Of a stretch of 64,000 nucleotides of DNA, positions 23,250-32,981 are shown piece after piece. The position numbers and the translations under genes are program-made. A model generated the notes under the pieces. It had not been told where the DNA came from. It was given only the letters and a program-made list of their open reading frames with translations, and did no database searches. The stretch covers positions 620,001 to 684,000 of the forward strand of contig QEYB01001685.1 in the NCBI GenBank assembly GCA_017562135.1. The letters are read 5' to 3'. The stretch's first letter is position 1, and every line of letters starts with the position of its first letter. This DNA is from Dipylidium caninum. Its lineage: Eukaryota > Platyhelminthes > Cestoda > Cyclophyllidea > Dipylidiidae.

Positions 23250-26200
23250 TAACTTCCGGTGACCGTTGTTTATGCTTTCATCTGGTTCATGTCTCATGCC
23301 AAGGACCTTCGCGCCACTGGCGTTGACACATGAACTGCTGTTACTCGGACTGACTCTCTGTTAAGCGAAGAGTTTGTATGGTGAAAATGTCTAACTTATG
23401 GTTCGTTAGATAGCCATTTTGTGTAAGAATTGTTCGATGAGAATATCGGTAGTTTTTGGCAACATTTGCATTTGTAGCCGCTCATCGACAGCCAGGTGCA
23501 TTAGACCACCGAAACGAAGGACGATAGAGTAATGGTGAAATCAGGCCAATTGGGATACAGTGAAACTACATGAGATGTGAAGGTTCCTGACTCAGTAGCG
23601 CAGAGCAGTTGAGTGAAATTTACGTTGTGACTGTTGTTATTGTCAAACTCACAGCGTTTCCTACCTACCTAGATTATTAGAACGAAAAAGGTCGAAATCT
23701 TGACACCACGAGTGTGAATATATACAATCCAACTTGAAGACTCATGACCCACAACTAACTACCTCGAATTTGGATAAAAGATTCTAAACAGTTTACGAAC
23801 CGAATCAGTCTCGCTGCCATGTCATCTTGTTATTCGTCCCCGAATTTTGAGACAAACTGACATTCCATTTTCCTATCCACTCTACTCATGGAGAGGTAGG
23901 AGGTAAGGGGGCTGAAAAAATTGTCACGACAAAGGGGCATACGGCACGTTTAAAATGCATTATAGAGGGGCGGTGATATTTTCTGCCTCGGGGCAAGTAC
24001 ACTTTTAAGCGATTTAGGAAAAACAACTGAAATAATCAAAGGAAGCTGGAAGGCCTTTTCCATCGCATTCATCAGCTAGAGTGCTACAAACGAGATTGAG
24101 TGAAATTACCACAACAAGGGCAGTTCAAGGGTGTATTTATTCAAGGAGTTGAAATAGCCGTACGTAGTGTGCTTCTGTTGCCTTGGATTCCCTTTTATTT
24201 GTTAAATGTTTGTCAAATTCGGTTGCAGGTATAACTGATCTTCCGATACTAACTTTCCCAAGTTGTGCTCACTTTTACCCGTGACTTAGAGCTTTCGTCA
24301 GAGCCCCATTACCTGTAGATTTTAATGAATGTGGGTAGCATATCAGCGGCCACCACAGTACACCATGCTGATTGCTTGATATCCTATCGCCATCTTGCAT
24401 TAGTCTATTTTGTCTAAGTACATATTTACTACCCCATATCCGCAAGGACTTTCTTTTATCTCAGGCCTCATGACCTGCCAACAGCAGTGAAATTAATAAT
24501 TCCAAGCAAATCCGATGCATTTTGGTATTGTTTGCGTCTTGTTAATTTTGCATTCGTGAATTCTCTGTCATTATCAAATGCACGAAGGTGGTACCGACTT
24601 TCTCAGTGAATTCCTTAGACGCACCGTATAAATTAAATATCAAGCTCTGTGAAAAAGTTGAGATATCCGTTATTTTTTGTACAGGATCACCGTCGTGTGT
24701 TGTGTTTACTTCATTAGTATCTGCGAGATTGATTAACTTGACCCTTTGTTTGATTTAATGTGTCAACGCACCTAACTATTATGTTTATAAATTAAGGCGC
24801 ACTCTCCAACTTTGGGATCTTCGATCAAGAGGTCCACTTTCCTTTAATATATGTGATTAGTATATTTGGGACACATGTTTAAAAGGTAGTCTAATATGCC
24901 TTTGTGTTATACTCCTTCCTAAGTTTAAGTTAATGTTACCTACGCTAAATTAAGTCCGCGGAATGATTCTGATTCTTCCACTGGTAAACAACGGAAACTA
25001 TACCGAACAATTATTTCGAACTCTTACTTACTTTATAGTGGCTAATAATAATGTCTGGCATTCAGTTGATGGTTGAACTATGTCTTATACATTCGGTAAA
25101 GAAATCTTCCTCATTGTGAACCCCCTAAATGTATGGTTCGTTAAAATGTTAGGATAAATGACGTTTTAGACAAACATTTACGGAACAAACTAAAGTATTT
25201 AGTCGAATCATATGTGATACCTCATTGTAAGGGAATAACTCTTTCTATTTGTATTTTTTTCGATTTCAGTTAATAGGACTCCTCACTTTTGATGGCGAAT
25301 GTGCAACTATTTTTTTGAAAAAAGCAGTTTACGGGGGAGTGCTGTGAATCTGTGAATTTGTAAAAATTTCCTATGCTGATAAATTAATGGTCCCAGTAAA
25401 TAGACAATGAAAAGCGCTGTTTACGAATCACTCTTAGCGTGTAGGACACAATCAAACGCGTTATTTCGCCTTTCCTCAACTATCTCAATGTTGGGTCCCA
25501 TATTTTTCCATAATATTTGTACAATTAAATTTTGGTTGCCTTGTGTTGCCCTATAACTAATTATTTTATTATGTAACACGTTGCCGAAAAAATTGTCCAT
25601 TCATCCCTAGTCGTGGGAAGGGTATTTTGATATGCTGGAAGAGGTGAAACAGGCCATTACCGCCAAAACGCTTTCCATAATTTCATTCTCCAAAATTCCT
25701 CGATTATTTAAACTTTCATCTCTAAATTCATTACGATGTTTGAGAATCTTCTTCCCTTCTCACTTTTGCGTCGTCGCCATAAACAAATATCCTGTGGCCA
25801 GAGAAAGCAGCATGAAATCCTTCAACTCGAATCAAGAGTACTTAGGAAACAATGTGGCGAAACTCTTCATTCCCATACCAGTGCGCTGTCTCCGTGAACG
25901 GAGGTGAACATTGGCTCCGATATGCACACCTTTAAATCAAGTTTGGCTATTGCCGCAAATAGTGAACCGAAATTCTCAAACTATGAACAGCCGTGCAGAT
26001 TTGCGAGTGAACCAGGCGCGTCGCCGTTAGGTTCAGGACTTTCCAACCATCCTGCCTTACCTCGTCTCCTACCCGCACGCCGAGTTTTTAGCATATATTG
26101 TTATCGAGGGGCAGGAAAGGGGATAAGCGTTATGTCGGTCGCGGTAACGCCTGACGCCACAAAATGAATGGTCGGTGCCCCGTTGTTTACTAAGCTGTGA

Positions 26201-27560
26201 TGTTTATGGCGGCGCTGGTGCATCAACCGCAGTGTTTACGTCCGTGTGAGGCAGAGAACAAGACCGCTGACTTTGAAGATGAAGCCTGTAGGGCTGCAAA
26301 TACTTCGGTATTGGGGTGTTCTGTCACCGGGGCTGTTACCGGTTTGCTGTCACCGATTTGGTACTATGACCATCCTCAACGGTGTTGAAAAAAAGACGGT
26401 ATGAGAGTTCAAAGAGAGCTTATCTAACGCTAACTTGACAAAACTACTTCATGGAGTCTGGTCAGAGCGGTTTCGGAGTACAAGGAACACCAAGTTGGGC
26501 GGGACGAACTTTTGTTGACCTCGAAAATTCGCGCGGTGTGAGTGCAAGCGTTCCCTTTGCCCGTCGCGCATCTTCGTGAGGGCGGATGTGTAGTCCACAC
26601 GGAGGAAGCGAGGTCGGAGGGAGACATGCAGGCCCCCATCCACCCTCCTGCTTCCTTCGTCGTTAGCACTGCGATGATGGCGTGTGCTGGGGTGTGTCTA
26701 AAAGCCAACACTGCGTCGACAGGGCATTTATTTGTTCAGTTTACCTCATTTGTCCACTTATCGAAGGCGCATTTAGTCAGCTAGTTCTTCACGTATCGAG
26801 CAAAACAGTCCTCTTCTTTTCTAAATTTTAGCTTTAGTATATTGTGGAGCCTATGCTTTTAATTCTCGTCCATGATTAAACATTCCAATGTCCTGCTAAC
26901 AGAGCACTCGAGGGTTTCACATTTTTGTCGCCGTGAAACACGCGTTTCTTCATGTTTCTGCCTCAACACCTCATTAATGGAATTATGGCAGAGGTAAACG
27001 TTGAGATGGAGATGGATTTAGATGAGCGACTGAAGTTAACGGCGACATGGACGGAGGAAAGTCGCCATGGCATGAGTCTACGACACTGCCGAAGCAGCCG
27101 TCGCATCAGCTTCACTCGCCAAACTTACACGGAGGTCAAATGCATGAAGCGAGTGATCAGGGCACGATGTTGAACCCAAATTCATGTAACACCCTTAGAG
27201 AGTCAAAGTAGCGTTATGCGAGAGTCTCGAGAGCAACTGATGGAGTGAGGAATAATTTTCGGAAATCACAGACCGGTTTGTTTATCTCATCACATCCTGT
27301 TGACACTTATTTCATTGTTTACGCCCCTGAGAGATGTCCGTTAGCAGAGTCAAGCCGGGAGTAACAAAGAGGTGACCGAAGATGATAGTTATTAGCGATC
27401 GAATACGTTAACTTTGAGCTACGTCGAACCCAGGGTGGATTCCGAAATCGAGCAGGAAAGATAAATTGCAGTCTCTTCAAAGTTATTACCACCTTAAGTC
27501 ACCTCACATGCGATGGCCGACGGCAGTCGTAGGCACGTGGGTTAAACTGGCCAGGAATGT
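23250..27560. other. Spacer between divergent antigen B-like genes, no gene seen
   Basis: About 4.3 kb of intergenic DNA. Open frames at 25632-25907, 25904-26167 and 26430-26784 overlap one another on both strands, carry no recognisable domain and lack consistent splice partners. No RNA gene or intact mobile element was found. Confidence 0.4.
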
Positions 27561-27770
27561 CCACTTCAGACCACATCAACACCGAAGACGCGATCCACCA
27601 AGAGACAGACAGAGTGTGCCCACCATATCACCTGCCTCCTACCCTCATTCCATCGCCTCCAACACGACCCTCCACACGCCCCTCCGAACGCCACGTCAGG
27701 CCATGCAACTCAGCTCAACTCAACGCAAAACAAAGCAAAGCAACAGCACACCGCACTCTCCTGAATGAGA

Positions 27771-27892
27771 AGTAGAAGGAGAGAAGAAGAAGTGGAGGTG
27801 GAAGAGGAAGAGGAAGAGGAAGAATAAGAAGAAGAAGAAGGAAAAGAAGAAGAAGAAGAAGAAGGAGAAGAAAAGAGAAGGAGAGGCGGAGG
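27771..27892 (+). repeat. Purine-rich (GAA/AGG)n tract
   Basis: About 120 bases almost entirely of A and G, dominated by gaa and agg triplets. It is low-complexity and could adopt triplex structure. It abuts the inverted intron-like segment at 27893-27950. Confidence 0.8.
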
Positions 27893-27950
27893 TTACGTTA
27901 CCTGGACCGGTTCAGCGTGGGGCGCCGAACGCGGTGCAGCCTTAGTGACT
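27893..27950 (-). repeat. Inverted copy of antigen B gene 2 intron 1 sequence
   Basis: Read on the minus strand this segment runs from 'gtaagtcact' through 'cacgctgaaccggtccagg' and ends 'taacgtaacc'. The intron of antigen B-like gene 2 at 28954-29010 carries the same order of blocks, including the identical 'cacgctgaaccggtccagg'. The overall identity looks high over about 57 bases, in inverted orientation and about 1.05 kb apart. Confidence 0.75.
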
Positions 27951-28137
27951 TACCAGAGACGCGATTTACCAAGAGCCCAAAAGGGTTTCCCCATATCGCC
28001 TGACCCCCACCATCATTCCACCATCTCCAACACTGCTTTCTACCTGCCTCAAAGACGCCTGCATTTCCTCGTGTCCTCAGCCAACTCGACTCGCGCCTTC
28101 ACTGATATGCTGACAGTCGTTTGCGTACGTGGTGGTG

Positions 28138-28240
28138 TAGATGGATGTGTGGATGGAGGGTGGAGTGGATGAGTGGAGGGAGGGATGCAAGGCGGTGCCA
28201 AAGGGTGGAGGGTGGAGGGTGGAGGGCGGAGGATGGAGGG
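28138..28240 (+). repeat. GGAGGGT/GGATGG minisatellite
   Basis: Short G-rich repeats (gatggatgtgtggatggagggtgg and related), ending in three consecutive 'ggagggt' units near 28204-28226. G-quadruplex potential is plausible. Confidence 0.7.
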
Positions 28241-28783
28241 GGTCTGCATCCTTCGAAGCGCAACAAAAGAGAGGCAGAGACAGGCTGAGTAAATGGCTGG
28301 GCGAGTGAGGGCTCAACACTCAAATGACACGACGCAAGTGCAAGAGCATTGCAACATATGTGGCGCGACATTCTCATCCCATCCCTCCAGAGATTCCACC
28401 TCATCCACCTGCAGTCCATCCCATCGCCTCCAACCCGCCGAATCCAACACGCCTACTCCAACACGCTCATGTGACCGCCACGACCCAAAAAGACAAGAAA
28501 ACCAACGCAGTGCGGCGCCAAGCCTCACCGCATCCAACCACGTAGGACATTCTCTAGGAAAGAGAAGAAGTAGAAGAAGAAGTGGAGGAGGAAGGAGAAG
28601 CTGGAAGGAAAGGCAACACAACATCATCGCGTCCTCCACCCATGTCCTCCACCCATGTCCCCCACGTATCCTCAATACCACGCCATCCTCACTCGGCTTC
28701 GGGCATAATCTACACCCGAACGACGGAAGTGGCCTCGGTTCATGTAAACAAGCCGCCAACCAACCATCCGACCTGGAAGCCAG

Positions 28784-28790
28784 TATAAAA
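28784..28790 (+). promoter_or_regulatory. TATA box of antigen B-like gene 2
   Basis: TATAAAA 46 bases before the start codon at 28836, mirroring the arrangement in copy 1. Confidence 0.65.
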
Positions 28791-28835
28791 GCACGACACT
28801 GCGGCATCCCCGCCACACTGAGTGAGACAACCAAA

Positions 28836-29284
28836 ATGCGAGCCATCGTCATCGCCCTGCTCTCCCTCCTCGTCGTCGCCGCCGTTGCTGCTGAGTAAGT
28901 CCCCCTTTCACCCGTCTCACGCCCACCTCCCCCCTCTTCTCCCCCACCAGAGAGGTAAGTCAGTCGCACTGCACCGTGTCCGGCGACCCACGCTGAACCG
29001 GTCCAGGTAACGTAGCATCCGCCCTGTTAGACCAACCCCGTGCGGGCTCTGAGAATGCGAGTGAAGGAGAAGATAGCCAAGTTGGAGGCCTTCTTCGACA
29101 AAGATCCTCTCGGTCAGAAAATCGCCAAGCACATTTACAATGCGAAGGCGATCCTCAAAGAAGGTAGGTGTTCGCTTCTTCCTCGCATCACCCCTAACAA
29201 CGCCCTCCTCTTTCCCCTCTAGCTTGGGCCCGTTGCGTCAAGAAGCAACGCGAGTACCTGAAGAAACTGGAGGACGATGACTAG
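28836..29284 (+). CDS. Antigen B / hydrophobic ligand-binding family protein (copy 2)
   Basis: Three exons, 28836-28894, 29054-29163 and 29223-29284, predict 76 residues. Exon 1 is a signal peptide (MRAIVIALLSLLVVAAVAA). The mature part begins E-MRVKEKIAKLEAFF and continues DKDPLGQKIAKH, then a basic helix and an acidic end KLEDDD. It aligns without gaps to the mature 56 residues of copy 1, which supports the splice choices. Expected role: secreted lipid-binding lipoprotein and immunodominant antigen. Oddities: known antigen B genes have two exons, but here a third exon is created by a 59-bp intron (29164-29222, gtaggt...ctctag) after KAILKE, where copy 1 is uninterrupted. The first intron (28895-29053) ends in a pyrimidine-poor acceptor, while a prettier acceptor at 29030 is out of phase. 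Confidence 0.9.
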
Positions 29285-31948
29285 ACCGAATCAACATCCC
29301 TTCCCCTACCGATAACCATACCCCTACCCCTATCCCCTCTCCTCTCTATTTCGAGTGAACCCACACACCATGTGAGGAAATATGATTCATTTGAGCCCAT
29401 CCCCTTCCTTCTCTCTCTCTCTCTCGCACACACTCGTGGTCGGCTTCGTTGGTTGTCTGTGGCGGGCGCAATCGCACTCTCGCACCCTCACACACAGACA
29501 CACGGACACATGCGGTCAAGTAAGGGGACTAAAGTGGAAATGGGTGGGGAGAGAAGAGGAGAGGAGGGGTCTTTCGAAGAGAGCCACTCTCGAAGTCCAG
29601 TCTCCTTCCTCGACTTTCTCCTTTCCCAGAAGATCGTCATTTGAGGGACGGAAGTGAGCAACGTGATTGATGATTGAAAGAATCTACTTGACTCCACTGC
29701 CACCACGACTACTGCCACATCGGCCCCATGATGAATGCCTCTCCTCCCGGCGCCCTCGCCCACCTGTCACCGCTGACTAGGGGTGCTTTGGCCAGTTGAC
29801 TTTCATCTGCATAGTGACCCCGTGATACTAACTCCGCCGCGAGTGTCCACACTCGGAGAGGGATGAGAGCTGCTAGGATGTGCCCACTGTTGAACAGGAC
29901 TATGAACTTCGGCACGGTTCTTAGTTTATGGACGGCAAAAGTCATTACTGCTACCATCACCACCGCCGTTTTCGTATATGGGTTAGGTTAGGAGGGGGAC
30001 CGGTTCCTCCCTCCTTCCCGGACAGAATCCCCACGCAATAGTGAAGCATTGCGGACACGATTATAAGAAGGCAAGAAAGGAAGAGGATCCGCTAATCGCT
30101 TACAAGTAGGGCTGCCACAGGCCAGTCTTCGAATATGCATCTAACTGCAAAACTTCCCTCTCCACGTCTGTACGAGGCCTTTGTTTTATGAGATTACTCG
30201 ATTAGAGCAAAAGTAGTGAGCCGCTGCTCTCCTCCACTTTTCTCACAAAGACTAGTTAAACACGTCACTTTTGGGTCAGTTGACTGGTCTCGTCTCCGCG
30301 TCCTCCCCTTGACAGAGTGGTGTGGGTCAGTGCGGTGGAGAAAAGGCTCCTGCATTACACAGATCGCCAGTCGTCTCAACATTCTACCCCCTACGCAAAT
30401 GATAACGTCGTCGCTGCGTCTACTGACGTTAAACAAGTCGGTAACGTGACACTTAACTCTTGATAAACTATCCCACCACAATGACTACATTGACAGAATT
30501 ACTACTTATAAAGCCATGACGCAAGTTAAGTAGTGCGTGTCGTTAACCTGTGCTTCAAATACAATCACTGGCATGGTGTTAGTGGCAATAAGAAGACAGA
30601 TATGCTGAATGTCACAGAGGACAAAGTCAACTTCTACCTCACTCCATGTCCGGTAATTCCCGCCATCTTGTGTGATACCAGAGCCTGACAGAGCATTTAT
30701 CCGAGACTCGCGTGGCCTCAACCTCCTCCCTAAGCTGTGTCAGCGGCGGCAGAGAGATTGGACTCATGTCTACTCCACTCAGTCGACACTAGCGGAAAAG
30801 CTTTTGACATAGTGGGTTTCCCAAGGTTTTAATTCGTCTCACGACGGTTGGACCTGGCGGCAACCCGTCTAGCGGATAGAGATAAAACTTTATAGACAAG
30901 CTGGTGACGAGGGTGAGGCCGAAAGGTTGACGTACACGTCGGGCATGACTTCTAACCAGTCAAAATTACCACGGTAAACAGCTCCAAATTAATTAAACCT
31001 ACTGTCTTGCTGTCAATCGCATCTCACAGAGTCGAAATGCACTACGGTGTGTCGCAGTAGCGCCTGAGTTCGTTCTTGAGTGACGAGGGAAGCAATGGCC
31101 TTGCAGAGGCCAGCACTTCCTCTTAATGAGTTGATTCTAGAGCCCTGCGAGGGCACTTGGCAAAAACTGGCATGAGGCAAAACTGTTGCTTGTGGGATGC
31201 CGGTCCAATAATGAATAAAGCAAACGCCTTTCAAGCCAGTGAGACGTAATCAAGGAAAAATGGGTTAATAACTTGTGTGGCTCTCAAGAGGAGGCGAAAG
31301 GCAGGGCAGACTCAAAGCAGACATTCAAAATGGCGGAGAGGATTTGTTATCGGTGAAGGTCGCGAGATGGTCCGATTGTGAAAGGTGAGAGGAGTCCCAA
31401 AAACATTGGCTGTGTTGGGTTGTTCTCGCCCTGAGAATAGGGTTGCCAGAACAATTTGAATACACGAGATTGGGTGAAAAATTTCTGCGGTATCGTCAAA
31501 ATTAACAATTACTTCCATGCCCCCAACATCCACTTCAACCTGCCAGTGGATCAGAAGTATTCTATCAAAGTTGCAGCTCCTTCTTACCAGCCTTCTGCGA
31601 GGGTTTGAAGTTGGGATGAGGCGTAGAGGCGCACTAACAGCTCACCGGACACCGCATTTTGAATTTTCTTACTAAAGCGTGGGATGAAGGACCAAGGGTT
31701 GGAGGTTTCGGGCAAAGTAACCCGTTGGAAGAGGAGTGACGTGAAGTCAATCCCATGACGGAGCGGAAGAGCGATAGATGTTCTGTTAGCTACTTGTAAG
31801 TACTACTTAATTCACGCACAAGGTGAGGATCACGCATAATAGGCTCTGACGTCGACATGCAGACACCCGTGAGGGCATAAAAGGGCCTCGGTGCAAATCA
31901 CAAACCAGACGAGTGAGGTGAGAGGTGAGAAGGTAGAAAGTGAAGGGG

Positions 31949-31953
<5 letters not shown>
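29285..31953. other. Intergenic, no gene recognised
   Basis: About 2.7 kb following antigen B-like gene 2. It contains CT-rich and CA-rich low-complexity stretches near 29395-29510. Overlapping open frames on both strands (for example 29372-29763) show no domain. Confidence 0.4.

Positions 31954-31994
<41 letters not shown>
31954..31994 (+). repeat. (GA)n microsatellite
   Basis: About 20 GA dinucleotide repeats directly upstream (35 bases) of the start codon of the Cys-rich gene at 32029, so probably inside its promoter or 5' UTR. Confidence 0.9.
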
Positions 31995-31998
<4 letters not shown>

Positions 31999-32028
31999 AG
32001 AACCGCCTCATAACAATATTCGCTGCCA

Positions 32029-32981
32029 ATGGTTGACGAGAGCGAAAATAAGAACCTCAATGAGGAGAGTGTCGGTGAGGAAAATCTGAGAAAGGGAAAA
32101 ATGAAGGATAATGAGTGCGCTTCAAACAAGCAACCGCCGACACGAAATCCGAGTTCCGCCTTATCGCCGACTTCGTCATTGGGAGGTAACTTGGTGGAGA
32201 GGTTGGCGACACCCGTCCGGGACGACTGCAATTCAGGCGCTGTGATTGCCAACAAAAGCTGCCTGCCGATATGCCTACGATGCTTAAGTCCTACATTAGG
32301 CCATAAACACAAATCCAGACTGTGTGAGCTTTGCCTGGCCAAATTGACCCACGTGAGTTACCTTTGACAAGCTCCGAACAGCCTCCATCTGCCTGGCTAT
32401 CTCATTCTCTGACTGACTTACACACTTTTCGCGGTCATCGGGCCTCCTTAATAGTCTAGCCATGTTAAAACCTATCCTTAGTCCGTCTACGTGAAGCACA
32501 TTTGGGCTTGAAGGGTAGACTCGAAGCATCACCACGATTTGGTATGTTTAGGGAATCACCAACGAGTTCAGCGATTGCAGACTGGAGCACCGAAAAGTGG
32601 CTCTACTTTCGCATGCAGTGGAAACATCTTTGCATTTCACGTCCCCGCATCAGGTACCAACTGACAACCGGTGATATGACATTTTCCGCATTCGACAGTT
32701 GACATTTGATGTTTGCTTTACAGGATAAACATTGGACCAATTTGAGTAGGCCCACAGCATTGAATGAGTCTCCGTCCCATCGTTACTCTATGGCTGAGGA
32801 TGAAGAGGTTACCCACCGTCTCCAAAAGTTCCCAGGGCCTTTTTCCTTGCTGTGTTACGGGACAAATCGAGACGGACTTTGTCCACCTCCGAACATTTTT
32901 CCCTTCGGCGACACCAGTTATGACGACCATACAGACGAAGAAGGAGACGAGGATGATGGACCAAACGTCTCATTACCATGA
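32029..32981 (+). CDS. Uncharacterised Cys-rich protein, paralogue A (possible divergent DM domain)
   Basis: Three exons, 32029-32352, 32552-32653 and 32724-32981, all phase 0, predict 227 residues. I do not recognise the family with confidence. Exon 1 is Ser/Asn-rich and ends in a compact motif CLRCLSPTLGHKHKS then CELCLAK. Exon 2 carries ITNEFSDCRLEHRKVALLSH. Exon 3 carries FPGPFSLLCYG and GLCPPPNIFPFG, then an acidic tail (DEEGDEDDGP). The gene at 45333-46502 on the opposite strand has the same three blocks, the same intron positions and phases, and a similar start region, so both are real coding sequences under constraint. CxxC-GH-CxxC followed by a basic helix loosely recalls the DM domain of dsx/DMRT factors, but ligands are missing; this is only a hypothesis. 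The donor of exon 2 (cag|gtacca) is my choice among two. Confidence 0.65.

Larger units (their letters stand above)
27580..28700 (+). repeat. Three diverged tandem units of about 370 bp upstream of antigen B gene 2
   Basis: Unit starts are marked by a 'gacgcga..accaagag' block at about 27586 and 27959 and a degenerate 'gacgcaagtgcaagag' at about 28329, so the spacing is 370-373 bp. Each unit continues with a C/A-rich stretch containing 'catcgcctcc' or 'ccatctcc' followed by 'aacac'. Units 1 and 3 then carry purine-rich GAA/AGG tracts (27771-27892 and 28556-28612). Unit 2 instead has a GGATGG/GGAGGGT minisatellite (28138-28240). The units lie in the promoter-side flank of antigen B-like gene 2. 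Confidence 0.5.

Noticed and set aside
25632..26784. Several open frames between the antigen B-like genes
   Set aside because: Both strands are open over the same segment, no domain, and no consistent splice signals.
28293..28969. Overlapping 201- and 218-codon open frames on both strands upstream of antigen B copy 2
   Set aside because: They lie in C/A-rich tandem repeats with purine tracts. The plus frame runs into the antigen B signal peptide past the TATA box, and neither has a domain.
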